Part shown: positions 1-8,195 of the stretch, piece by piece | Position numbering within the stretch: position 1 is the first letter of the stretch | How the letters are laid out: each line of letters begins with the position of its first letter | Source: Marinobacter halodurans | GTDB taxonomy: Bacteria > Pseudomonadota > Gammaproteobacteria > Pseudomonadales > Oleiphilaceae | Direction: 5' to 3' | NCBI RefSeq assembly: GCF_004327985.1 | Contig: NZ_SJDL01000005.1 | Span: 1-64,000, forward strand | DNA length: 64,000 nt | Made by a program: the position numbers and the translations under genes | The notes under the pieces: generated by a model | The model's input: the letters and a program-made list of their open reading frames with translations, nothing else | What the model was told of the DNA's origin: nothing | Database searches by the model: none

Positions 1-1443
1 AACGAAAGCGGCGAGGTTACCGGTTCCACCAGTACTCGGCAGGCCGCCGAAGCGATTGAGGAAGGGATCAAGCAGGTGTCGATGGACGCCTGGGTGTTTG
101 CTGTTCCTTCGGGTCACCCTGAGGCGCGGAAGCTCAGCTTGATTAAAGTGGACTTTGCCAAAAGAGTTGGGAGTATTGTTGATGGGCCTGCTGTATCCAA
201 AAGCCTGACAGCACTAGCCGCGTTCAATCTATTTATAGAGATAAATGCCTATTTCAAAGCCCGCAATGGCAATCAGGGAACAGCGCTACCAGCAACAAAG
301 GTGTTTGCAGCGATTATCGACCTGTCAGCGGCCGCCATGAAACTTCGAATTGTTACTGCGCAGATCTCGGGAGACGAACTCACAAGTACGTCAAAGTTCT
401 ATCGCATATCGAATCGCCTCCTATTCGATATGAAACGAGTTCCACTGATAGGAGCTAGACTGCTAAAAGCAGGAGCCTCTACGCTCGTTAAAACCGTTGG
501 CCTAGCTTCATTTACCGCAGGCGTAATAGGTGTAGGTGTTAGTGCTTGGGATATGCGGCTCAGCCTATCACTGGGTGATAATGACGCGGCGGCAGGGCAT
601 GCTGTCGCCATGGCCGGCGGCAGCATTTTCTTGGCAGCCCCATTAATGGCCGGACTCTTGGCCATTCCCGGCTGGGGATGGGCGGTACTTGGGATCAGCA
701 TGGCGATAGGCGGTTCATTATTCGCAGACAACGCGAAAGATGACGATTTCGAACGCCTTCTCAAGAACGGCCCCCTCGGCGCCCACCCAATTGACTTCGA
801 CCCCATGCCATCTGATGTGGATTACTACGGTCAGCTACTGAGCCTATTGAACCCGGTACAAGCCACGGTGCAATGCTACGCCGATGTTGAACCGAACCCA
901 TTGCTCACGCACAGCAACCCGAACTATGCTCCACAACCAGACGACTATGTGGTCACCCTGACAACACCTCTGGTCAGCCAACTCCGCCACCTTGGGGAAT
1001 GCCGCCCGGGAGAGCCCGTGCGCCCCTTTAGCATCATGGTGCAGGAAGTTGCTTATACCGAGAGCGAGGTGACAGGCCCAGATGGCGTTGGCACTGTTCG
1101 TCAGGAAACCCAGTCCCACGTGACAAATCTCACCCGGGTCACGGCTCGCCAGCCCCTCCCAGCACAGAATGCCGTCCGTTTCCTCGTCAAGCGCGACATC
1201 AAGGAGAGCGCCTTCAACAGCTGGCCCTATAGGCAATCCGTCCAAACGACGGTTCGCATTGCCGTGCAAGCAGCCATTGCATCGGAAGCGGATACGCTCG
1301 TGTATCCTACCCCCATACTTGAATCATTCGTACCTTACGATCCCATGACTCATGGCCATGCGCCTCCGAAAGAACGTGGCTTTTGGAACCCACATTCCAA
1401 TGTCTCGGTACCGTACTGGTTTGTCACAGAGGTTGAAGTATGA
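1..1443 (+). CDS. C-terminal part of a probable T6SS effector (VasX/BTH_I2691-like), 5' end outside window
   Basis: The frame is open from the first base, so 480 residues of a longer protein are visible; the in-frame GTG at 76 is not taken as a start. The middle of the visible part has hydrophobic, Gly/Ala-rich stretches at about residues 155-175 and 195-240, suited to membrane insertion. A soluble tail follows, with no catalytic motif that I recognise. Large proteins with an internal membrane region followed by a soluble tail, sitting beside small membrane proteins, are typical of VasX/BTH_I2691-type pore-forming type VI effectors. That assignment comes from architecture and neighbours, not from a diagnostic motif. 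The stop overlaps the next start (ATGA), so the two genes are translationally coupled, as effector and partner usually are. A generic membrane protein is the main alternative. Confidence 0.5.
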   Translation, partial: NESGEVTGSTSTRQAAEAIEEGIKQVSMDAWVFAVPSGHPEARKLSLIKVDFAKRVGSIVDGPAVSKSLTALAAFNLFIEINAYFKARNGNQGTALPATKVFAAIIDLSAAAMKLRIVTAQISGDELTSTSKFYRISNRLLFDMKRVPLIGARLLKAGASTLVKTVGLASFTAGVIGVGVSAWDMRLSLSLGDNDAAAGHAVAMAGGSIFLAAPLMAGLLAIPGWGWAVLGISMAIGGSLFADNAKDDDFERLLKNGPLGAHPIDFDPMPSDVDYYGQLLSLLNPVQATVQCYADVEPNPLLTHSNPNYAPQPDDYVVTLTTPLVSQLRHLGECRPGEPVRPFSIMVQEVAYTESEVTGPDGVGTVRQETQSHVTNLTRVTARQPLPAQNAVRFLVKRDIKESAFNSWPYRQSVQTTVRIAVQAAIASEADTLVYPTPILESFVPYDPMTHGHAPPKERGFWNPHSNVSVPYWFVTEVEV

Positions 1444-2510
1444 CTCTCAAGAAAACTGAGAGATACGCGGATCAAGCGCTAAGCTCGGAATCTATTCCGC
1501 CCTTGCCCGACAGCAAAAAGCGAAGCCGGGCCGGAGATGAGCTGCAACCTTGGGGAGACTACGCCATGGTCAATCCCTACGAAAAGATTATCTCAGACGT
1601 GACTGATGTTCAGTCCTGCGAGGCAGAGGATAAGGAGTTTTATAAAGACGAATGGTGGGGCTGGACTAATGAACATATCCGCTTCATTAATAATAAGCTG
1701 GGACTCAAGGCACTCGCTCTCGCAGTTCCATTTGTCTGGGTTGCCACCATTTTTGTCACACTGTTTTTATTGTTTTTAGAAACTATGGATTGGCTTACCT
1801 ATACCGTCGAGGCTCCAGATATATTGCTTGCTATATCTCTAGTCGTTGGAGGTTTTGGCTATCTTGCCCTGTCTCTTTATCTCGTCTATTTGACAACAAA
1901 CTGGGTAATGGAGAAGGGCATTGGAACCTTGATCAAGCCTTTCGAGAAATTCCTCCAGAAAAAGGTCGACAAATCCCTCGCTGACGGTATGAGCGAATTC
2001 AATCGCGTCACCGGCCAAGCCAAGTTCGCTCTGGGCAAAGGTCGCTATTTCGAAGCGCCGTTTATCGAGTTTGATGCCTACGTCGAGCGGGTCGTCCAGC
2101 GGGGCGGTATCTTCTACCGGCTGATGTTTGTCCATCGCTACACCGGCAAGATCTTCAACAAAACCTGGCTCAGCGGCGTCGAAGCCAGCAAACATGAGGT
2201 TCTTGCACTGTGGGACATGCTGCAACGGTTTATGGATGTCTCACAGCCCATTCCCGACATGCCTCGATTCGAGCCGTTTCGCCATCTGGACCCCGTTACG
2301 GCCGAGTACGACCGAAAAACCAACCGCCCACCCCGTTATTGGCGAGATCTCGATCTGGAAGCCTGGAAAGTAAGTGAAGGTGCCGAACTGGCCAGGGTCC
2401 AGGCGCAATTCCCCTGGGGCCAACGGCGCTGCCAATTAACGCCGAAGTTGGGGCAAGTCGACATGGAGGTTTACCGGAAGCAGCGGCCCGAGACGGCAGT
2501 TCCAATCTAG
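1440..2510 (+). CDS. Two-helix membrane protein, probable partner or immunity protein of the upstream effector
   Basis: A 356-residue protein with a polar N-terminal region (about 1-85), two predicted membrane helices (about 88-115 and 128-155) separated by a short loop, and a cytosolic C-terminal domain of about 200 residues rich in Trp, Arg and Tyr. The C-terminal part contains the stretch HRYTGKIFN and a later Pro/Arg/Trp-rich segment (NRPPRYWRDLD). Its ATG lies inside the stop of the preceding gene, indicating coupled expression. I do not recognise the family with certainty. The two-helix plus C-terminal layout next to a VasX-like protein suggests an immunity or accessory role at the inner membrane, which is inference. 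A decayed homologue follows directly downstream. Confidence 0.6.
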   Translation: MTLKKTERYADQALSSESIPPLPDSKKRSRAGDELQPWGDYAMVNPYEKIISDVTDVQSCEAEDKEFYKDEWWGWTNEHIRFINNKLGLKALALAVPFVWVATIFVTLFLLFLETMDWLTYTVEAPDILLAISLVVGGFGYLALSLYLVYLTTNWVMEKGIGTLIKPFEKFLQKKVDKSLADGMSEFNRVTGQAKFALGKGRYFEAPFIEFDAYVERVVQRGGIFYRLMFVHRYTGKIFNKTWLSGVEASKHEVLALWDMLQRFMDVSQPIPDMPRFEPFRHLDPVTAEYDRKTNRPPRYWRDLDLEAWKVSEGAELARVQAQFPWGQRRCQLTPKLGQVDMEVYRKQRPETAVPI

Positions 2511-2530
2511 TGCCCCTTCGATGACAGTGA

Positions 2531-3208
2531 GCCAGACGCGGTGGCCCTGAATATATCGGCCTGGCCGCGCACGGCCCTGGTCAACAGTCTCGGCCTGCAG
2601 ACAGCCGAGCCCTGTCGCCTGTCGATCTCCGCCTGGCGCGTACAGCCGGCCCAGTCGGGCATGTTCAAGCGGACCCGGAGACCGGGGAGCGCTTCAACCT
2701 GGAGCTCCCGACCCATGGCCTGCCGCTATCGATCAGCACCTGGGAGGCCCTGCGCGCCTACATGGAGTATGAGGTTAATACGTTGGAAGAGATCCAGCCC
2801 CACGGCGAGCTGATGACCGGGGACGATGCGCCCAAGGAGGAAGGCGTGGCCTTCTTCCACGCCGCCCGGCGCAACGTCCGCCGTCGCCGCAAGGCCGGCG
2901 AAGTGGGCTGGATCTACACGTTTTTCTGGTACCTCTACCACGTGATGACCTTCTGGACCCTGCCCAACCGGATGGTGGAGTGGGAGAACCGCAAGCTCCA
3001 GCGATTGCTGAACCGGTCCCTGCCTCCGGCGATGGAGGCCTGGTCCCAACCCTTGCCTGAAGATCAAAGAGCCCGGCCCAGCGACGAGCTCAAGCGATTG
3101 AGCCAACGGGTACAGGCACTGATCGACGCCCAGCCGACCCGGCCGGTCACGGAAATCTACGCGCAGGTTTACGCCGGGGAAAAGGCGCCGGGGCGCATGC
3201 GAGCCTGA
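2531..3208 (+). pseudogene. Decayed paralogue of the two-helix partner protein (start missing)
   Basis: In the frame that ends at 3208 an open stretch runs from 2531 without a credible start or ribosome site; the first ATG is at 2762. The readable part matches the upstream gene in layout: ETGERFN corresponds to YTGKIFN there and is followed by a Trp-Glu-Ala-Leu segment. A hydrophobic Tyr/Phe/Trp-rich segment (GWIYTFFWYLYHVMTFW, about base 2910) then precedes a charged C-terminus. An overlapping frame (from about 2511) also reads protein-like, which suggests a frameshift near 2650. I interpret this as a duplicated partner gene that lost its 5' half. It could instead be a short real gene starting at 2762 (148 residues). 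Confidence 0.5.
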
Positions 3209-3252
3209 CGCGGAGTAAAGGCATCTCAGTGCGAGACTCGCGTGAACGCGAC

Positions 3253-4194
3253 TTACGACCTTTCCTTCACCTTGAGTTTTTCGCGCATGCGCAGCGCCAC
3301 CAACATGGTGTTCAGGTGCGGCACCGCCACGCCGTGTTTCCTGGCGATGGCCACGACGTTGCCCAACACCGCGTCCAGTTCGATGGGCCGGTCGTTGAGG
3401 TAATCCAGTGCCATGCTGTTCTTGTAGGCGGTCATCTTGCGGGTGCCGGCGATCTGCTTGTCGATGATCGAGCGGTCCATGGGGTAGCCGTCGGCCTCGG
3501 CCACCTGGATCACCTCCTCGGTCAGTGCGCGGATCAGGTCTTCGCCGCCGTCGCTGTCCAGGATGGTGTCGGTGTCCGCCCCTTCGGCCAGCACCGACAG
3601 CGGGTTGAAGGGTGTGTTCCACAGGCACTTGCGCCAGCGTTCGCCCACCACCTCTTCGGTCAGCTTGACGTTGATGCCCCCGGCGTTGAACAGGTCGGAC
3701 AGCCTCTGGCAGTCCTCGCTGATGCCATTCGGGTATTGCCCCATCACCAGCCGGCCGTACGAGTTGTGGTGAATCTGCCCCGGGCCGACGCGGCTGACGC
3801 CGATAAAGGCCAGGCAACTGATCACCGGGTTCTGCGGGAAGGCGTCGGCAATCTCGCGCTCGATATCCAGACCGTTCTCGATCAGCACAATGCGGGTGTT
3901 CGCGCCCAGCCAGGGGCGGATCAGGGCTGCGCGATCCACGCCCGGCAGCACTTTCACGCAGAGGATCAGGTAGTCCGGCGCGGCTTCCGGCGAGTCGCCG
4001 TCGCGATAGACCTGGTCGGGACGGTAGGAGAGGTCGCCGAGTTCGCTCTCGATCTGGATGCCGTTGGCCTTCACGGCGTCGTATTCCGAACGCATCACGA
4101 CGCTGACCGGGCAACCGGCGCGCTTGAGGATGGCGCCGTAGAAACTACCGATGGCGCCGGCGCCGACGATCAGGATGCTGGGGGTGTCTGACAT
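3253..4194 (-). CDS. 2-dehydropantoate 2-reductase family protein
   Basis: A 313-residue cytosolic NADPH-dependent oxidoreductase. The N-terminus shows the Rossmann dinucleotide motif GAGAIGSFYGA (about residues 10-20). The middle carries the ENGLD segment and the C-terminal helical domain has the conserved Lys in ERWRKCLWN and an NSMALDYLNDRP-like segment, as in ApbA/PanE enzymes, which reduce ketopantoate to pantoate for coenzyme A synthesis. Length is normal for the family (about 300). The start at 4194 is preceded by AAGGAG at good spacing; longer upstream frames have no such site. The gene stands alone rather than beside panB/panC, and many genomes hold several paralogues of this family with other 2-oxoacid substrates, so pantoate synthesis is only one possibility. 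Confidence 0.85.
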   Translation of the reverse strand: MSDTPSILIVGAGAIGSFYGAILKRAGCPVSVVMRSEYDAVKANGIQIESELGDLSYRPDQVYRDGDSPEAAPDYLILCVKVLPGVDRAALIRPWLGANTRIVLIENGLDIEREIADAFPQNPVISCLAFIGVSRVGPGQIHHNSYGRLVMGQYPNGISEDCQRLSDLFNAGGINVKLTEEVVGERWRKCLWNTPFNPLSVLAEGADTDTILDSDGGEDLIRALTEEVIQVAEADGYPMDRSIIDKQIAGTRKMTAYKNSMALDYLNDRPIELDAVLGNVVAIARKHGVAVPHLNTMLVALRMREKLKVKERS

Positions 4195-5049
4195 TGTGCG
4201 TGACTCCTTACAGTCGCTGTATGGGCCGGCCCGATAACAGGCAGGCGCAAGCCTGCTCCATCTGTGACGGAGCGCATTCCAGTGCCTGTGCGAGGAGGGC
4301 GGGAACGCAGTCGGACGGTTGGGTGCCCGATGGGCGTGTCTGTTTTTTGGTAGGCCCCTGTTTCCCGGTCCGCCTATCCTCGCCGGAAGCCAGGCAAGCG
4401 TCAATCGTCCGAACGTCGCCTGGAGCAAACCGTCGGTTTGGCTCTATGCGGCAAGAGTTACGTAGCGCCATTGGCGACAGGCTCGTGACGGGCGATGGGG
4501 TCGTTCGACCGTCGGCAACAGGGTGGGGTGGATCGCCAGGGTGAGGGGCCCGGGAAAAGCATAGAGGTGCCCAAAATTACGCCCAAGGCTACGCTTTTGC
4601 AGCCATTTCCGCAGCTTTTTTCGCGTTACATCTTCCTTACGCGAATTTCATCGCATTGTAGCCTGATCTTCATGGCCTTTATTGCATGCTTTTGGGGCGC
4701 CTGGGACGGGGCTTTGCGCCGTTTTGCATCGTTTAACAGTTGCGATATGCCTACGCTGCCTACATTGACCGGTTAGTGGGTGCTCGCGCAACGTAAATGG
4801 CCTCAGCCGACAAGGCCCGGGAGATCAGCCGGCCAGCGACACTCTGCCCCAAAACAAGATTGTGCTGGCCTGTCTGGTCTGGATTATGCAGCCGCAACTC
4901 CAGGAACGTCTGCGAGATTCCTGTCTGACGTTATGGGCGACAGGCACCGATATGGACGGTGTCAGGATCTGTCTCCCTAGGCGTAAAGGACAGGTGCGAT
5001 CTTCGGAAGTTCCTGGAGTGCAGACCTAAAAGCACATGGAGGGGGCGTT
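4195..5049. other. Long intergenic region upstream of the exopolysaccharide operon
   Basis: The 855 bases between the divergent reductase and exopolysaccharide genes hold no open frame with a convincing start or protein character. A small REP-like hairpin lies at 4241-4256 (GCAGGC, GCAA loop, GCCTGC), next to the reductase start. The part from about 4560 to 4780 is richer in A/T than its surroundings and is the likely home of the exopolysaccharide promoter; no JUMPstart-type element was found. GGAGGGGG at about 5038-5045 is a strong ribosome site for the first gene. The length suggests a regulated, long 5' leader, which is inference. Confidence 0.5.
4241..4256. repeat. REP-like short hairpin with GCAA loop
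   Basis: Six-base arms GCAGGC/GCCTGC close a GCAA tetraloop. The sequence resembles the dispersed palindromic units common in intergenic DNA of Pseudomonas and related gammaproteobacteria. Only one copy was noticed here, so its repetitive nature is inferred. Confidence 0.3.
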
Positions 5050-6507
5050 ATGGGTGGGCACCATTTAAAAGACGTTACGCCGCAATCCGTGGTGATGGAT
5101 CGGCAGCCGCCAGTGATCAGGCTGCACCATTCCCGGATCCTGGCGTTCTTTCGCGCATTTGACTGCTTTCTCGTTCTCTTCATGCTCTGGGGTGTGCTGA
5201 ACCTGACCGGTGCCGCCTGGGGCAATACCTACACCTTCCTGGGCATGCTGGCGGTCCTTGCCTTCGGCTTTTTCGCCGAGAGCAACGAGGTCTATTACAT
5301 GTGGCGGGGGCTCTCCACACCCAAGCTGGCGTATCGCCTGCTGGGTGCCTGGGCCGCGACGGCGATGGTGACGTTTACCGTGGCCCTGCTGCTGGGGCTG
5401 GTGCAGGTGGTGGACCAGAGTGCCGTACTCACCTGGATCGCGCTGACGCCGCTGGTGATGGTGTTCCTGCACTGGGCGCGGCGTGAATTCCTGTCCCTGT
5501 ACCGGGCCCAGCGCACCCAGCCCCGGCGCGTGGCCGTGGTGGGTGCCAACCGGCTGGGCAGCCGGCTGGTGCAGTCCATGCAGGGCGTGCCCTGGATGGG
5601 TTACCGGGTGGTGGGTTACTACGACGACCGCGAGCCGGCCGGAGACCCCGCCCGCCGGCTCGAGGGGGACGATGTGCATGTCAGGGGCGGTCTGGAGCAG
5701 CTCTATCGCGATGCCCGCGACGGCAAGATCGACATTGTCTACGTCACCCTGCCGATGCGGGCCGAAGAGCGGATCCATGCGCTGATCGACCGCCTGGCCG
5801 ACACCACGGTCTCGGTCTACCTGATTCCGGATGTGTTCAGCTTCAACCTGCTGCATTCGCGGATGACCGGCATCCAGGGCATCCCCGCGCTGAGTATCTA
5901 TGATACGCCGCTGGTGGATCATGGCTGGAGCAAGCGCCTGGAAGACGTGGTGCTGTCACTGGGTATCCTGACCCTGATCGCGATTCCCATGCTGATCATC
6001 GCCATCGGCGTGAAGCTGTCGTCGCCCGGACCGGTGTTCTTCAAGCAGACCCGTTACGGCATGCGCGGCGAGAAGATCAAGGTCTGGAAATTCCGCTCCA
6101 TGAGCGTGTGCGAGGACGGTCCGGACGTGCCCCAGGCGCGTAAGTCCGACCCGCGGATCACACCGTTCGGCGCGTTCCTGCGCCGCACCTCCCTGGATGA
6201 GCTGCCCCAGTTCTTCAATGTGCTGGCCGGCACCATGTCCATCGTCGGCCCGCGTCCCCATGCGGTGGCCCATAACGAGTACTACCGCGGCCAGATCCAG
6301 GGCTACATGCTGCGCCACAAGGTCAAACCGGGCATTACCGGTCTGGCCCAGATCAACGGGTTCCGCGGTGAGACCGACACCATGGACCTGATGAGCGGCC
6401 GGATCGACTACGACCTGGAATACATCCGCGCCTGGTCCCTGTGGCTCGACCTGAAAATCATCTGGTGGACCATCTTCCGTGGCTTCACCGGCCAACAGGC
6501 CTACTGA
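5050..6507 (+). CDS. Undecaprenyl-phosphate sugar phosphotransferase initiating exopolysaccharide synthesis
   Basis: A 485-residue inner-membrane enzyme that transfers a sugar 1-phosphate (usually glucose or galactose) from the UDP-sugar to undecaprenyl phosphate, the first step of repeat-unit assembly. The N-terminal third has four hydrophobic helices, then a Rossmann-like domain (VAVVGANRLGS, about residue 160). A further membrane helix at about 300 is followed by the catalytic bacterial sugar transferase domain with FFKQTRYG, KVWKFRSM, RTSLDELPQF and VGPRPH. This full layout matches the WcaJ/WbaP-type family (about 460-480 residues). The start follows a GGAGGGGG ribosome site. It heads the rightward operon, as expected for the initiating transferase. 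Confidence 0.93.
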   Translation: MGGHHLKDVTPQSVVMDRQPPVIRLHHSRILAFFRAFDCFLVLFMLWGVLNLTGAAWGNTYTFLGMLAVLAFGFFAESNEVYYMWRGLSTPKLAYRLLGAWAATAMVTFTVALLLGLVQVVDQSAVLTWIALTPLVMVFLHWARREFLSLYRAQRTQPRRVAVVGANRLGSRLVQSMQGVPWMGYRVVGYYDDREPAGDPARRLEGDDVHVRGGLEQLYRDARDGKIDIVYVTLPMRAEERIHALIDRLADTTVSVYLIPDVFSFNLLHSRMTGIQGIPALSIYDTPLVDHGWSKRLEDVVLSLGILTLIAIPMLIIAIGVKLSSPGPVFFKQTRYGMRGEKIKVWKFRSMSVCEDGPDVPQARKSDPRITPFGAFLRRTSLDELPQFFNVLAGTMSIVGPRPHAVAHNEYYRGQIQGYMLRHKVKPGITGLAQINGFRGETDTMDLMSGRIDYDLEYIRAWSLWLDLKIIWWTIFRGFTGQQAY

Positions 6508-6538
6508 GTGGGCCGGGGTGTTTGACGTGAGTTCGGCG

Positions 6539-7003
6539 ATGACGATTTCCCGTGTGCTTGTGCTGTGCGTCGGCAACATCTGCCGCAGCCCGATGGCGGA
6601 GGTCATGTTGCGTGACGGTTTCCAGCGCCAGGGCATGAACAACGTGCAGGTGCGTTCGGCCGGGATTGCCACCATCGACGGCCGCCCCGCCGACCCCAAC
6701 GCGCTGCGGGTGATGCAGAACAATGGCCTGGATGGTGGTTCGCACCGGAGTCAGCGCGTGGCCTGGAAGATGATCGCCTGGGCCGAGTTGATCCTGGTGA
6801 TGGAGGATTTCCAGAAGCAGTACATCGAGAGCGAGTTCCCCGAAGCCCGGGGCAAGGTCTTCCTGATCGGCCACTGGCGCCGTGTGCAGGTGCCCGACCC
6901 CTACCGGGGCAATTACTCGCTGTTCGAGGCGTCCTATCAATTGCTGAGCCAGTGCTCATCGGACTGGGTGCAGCGACTGTCGGTGGCGCTGGCCGACGCC
7001 TGA
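6539..7003 (+). CDS. wzb: Low-molecular-weight protein tyrosine phosphatase, Wzb type
   Basis: A 154-residue cytosolic phosphatase expected to dephosphorylate the Wzc tyrosine kinase encoded two genes downstream, which controls polymer export. The P-loop [10 protein letters not shown] (C-x5-R) lies near the N-terminus and the general-acid loop VPDPYRGNY lies in the last third, both diagnostic. The start is uncertain: ATG 6539 gives the usual short N-terminus before the first beta strand but has a weak ribosome site; an in-frame GTG at 6518 is possible, and the frame extends back to 6479 over the previous gene. Its position between the initiating transferase and wza is the standard capsule arrangement. 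Confidence 0.92.
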   Translation: MTISRVLVLCVGNICRSPMAEVMLRDGFQRQGMNNVQVRSAGIATIDGRPADPNALRVMQNNGLDGGSHRSQRVAWKMIAWAELILVMEDFQKQYIESEFPEARGKVFLIGHWRRVQVPDPYRGNYSLFEASYQLLSQCSSDWVQRLSVALADA

Positions 7004-7052
7004 CCGGTACCGGCACGAACCCGTTTTCAATGTTTCAGTAGGGAAGGAGCGT

Positions 7053-8189
7053 ATGTTGCGCGACATGATGTTTGATCGACGACTGTGGGGCGTGGCAGCC
7101 GTGGCCCTGGTATTGCAGGGCTGCGCCGTGGCGCCGGGGATGGAGATGTCCGGGACCGGGGTCCCCGATTCGGTGACGCTGCGTACCGACGAGGATAAAT
7201 CACCGGTTCAGGTGCAGGTCCAGCCCATCACCGCCAACCTGATTGCGTCGATGGCCAACCAGCCGCGGGACGTGCCTTCGATTTCCCCGGACGGCAACGT
7301 CGCCAAGACCAACTACCAGTACCAGGTGGGCCCGGGGGACGTCCTGTCCATTACCGTCTGGGAGCACCCGGAACTGACCATCCCGGCCGGCTCGTTCCGC
7401 TCGGCCGAACAGGCCGGCAACCTGGTGGACAGCGATGGCTACATCTTCTTCCCGTACGCCGGACGGCTCTACGTCAAGGGCAAGACCATCCAGGAAATCC
7501 GCGAAGCACTGACGGTGGCCCTGAATCCCTACATCGAGAACATCCAGCTGGACGTGCGCGTGGTGTCCTACCGCAGCCAGCGCGTCTACGTGGTGGGTGA
7601 GGTGGAAGCGCCCGGTGTGCAGACCATCGACGATGTCCCGCCGACCCTGCTGGAAATGGTCAACCGCGCCGGCGGTTTCACCGAACTGGCGGACAAGCGC
7701 GACGTTACCCTCAGCCGCAACGGCAAGACCTATCGGGTCGACCTGCAGGCGTTGTACGAGGACGCCCAGACGCCCCCGGACTTCATGCTCAAGAACGGCG
7801 ACGTGGTCAGCATCCCGGACATCAAGAACGACAAGGTCTTCGTCATGGGCGAGGTGGTCTATCCCGGCGGCTACCAGATCGAGAACAGCCGCAAGACGCT
7901 GGCACAGGCCCTGGGCGATGCGGGCGGTGTGAATCCGGCGACATCCGATCCGGGCCAGATCTTCGTGCTGCGGCCGGGGCCGGAACCGAAGATCTTCCAC
8001 CTGGACGCCAGTTCCGTCGACGCCATGCTGCTGGCGGACCGCTTCCAACTGGAAAGACGCGACCTAGTCTACGTGGAAACCGCGGGCATCGTGCGCTGGA
8101 ACCGTGTTGTCAGCAACCTGATGAACACCGTGACCACGCTTGAATCGGCCAGTAACACCAAGTACCCGATTTTCAATAACCGGCAATAG
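7053..8189 (+). CDS. wza: Outer-membrane polysaccharide export lipoprotein, Wza family
   Basis: A 378-residue precursor of the octameric outer-membrane channel through which the polysaccharide leaves the cell. The N-terminus is a lipoprotein signal peptide ending in the lipobox LQGC. The polysaccharide export domain starts near residue 90 ([17 protein letters not shown]), followed by two SLBB-type repeats ([11 protein letters not shown] near 180 and [12 protein letters not shown] near 265) and a short hydrophobic C-terminal part that fits the outer-membrane helix. Length matches E. coli Wza (379). The start has GGAAGGAG at ideal spacing. It lies directly upstream of wzc, its periplasmic partner. 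Confidence 0.95.
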   Translation: MLRDMMFDRRLWGVAAVALVLQGCAVAPGMEMSGTGVPDSVTLRTDEDKSPVQVQVQPITANLIASMANQPRDVPSISPDGNVAKTNYQYQVGPGDVLSITVWEHPELTIPAGSFRSAEQAGNLVDSDGYIFFPYAGRLYVKGKTIQEIREALTVALNPYIENIQLDVRVVSYRSQRVYVVGEVEAPGVQTIDDVPPTLLEMVNRAGGFTELADKRDVTLSRNGKTYRVDLQALYEDAQTPPDFMLKNGDVVSIPDIKNDKVFVMGEVVYPGGYQIENSRKTLAQALGDAGGVNPATSDPGQIFVLRPGPEPKIFHLDASSVDAMLLADRFQLERRDLVYVETAGIVRWNRVVSNLMNTVTTLESASNTKYPIFNNRQ

Positions 8190-8195
8190 GCAGGG

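Noticed and set aside
3238-3251. TCGCGT/ACGCGA palindrome between convergent genes as a terminator
   Set aside because: Only two bases separate the arms and no T run follows, so it is unlikely to form a terminator hairpin.
4194-4776. Short plus-strand frames in the long intergenic region
   Set aside because: No ribosome sites, Arg/Ser-rich composition and no resemblance to known proteins.
4560-5049. JUMPstart/ops element before the exopolysaccharide operon
   Set aside because: No GGCGGTAG-like sequence was found on the plus strand in this region.
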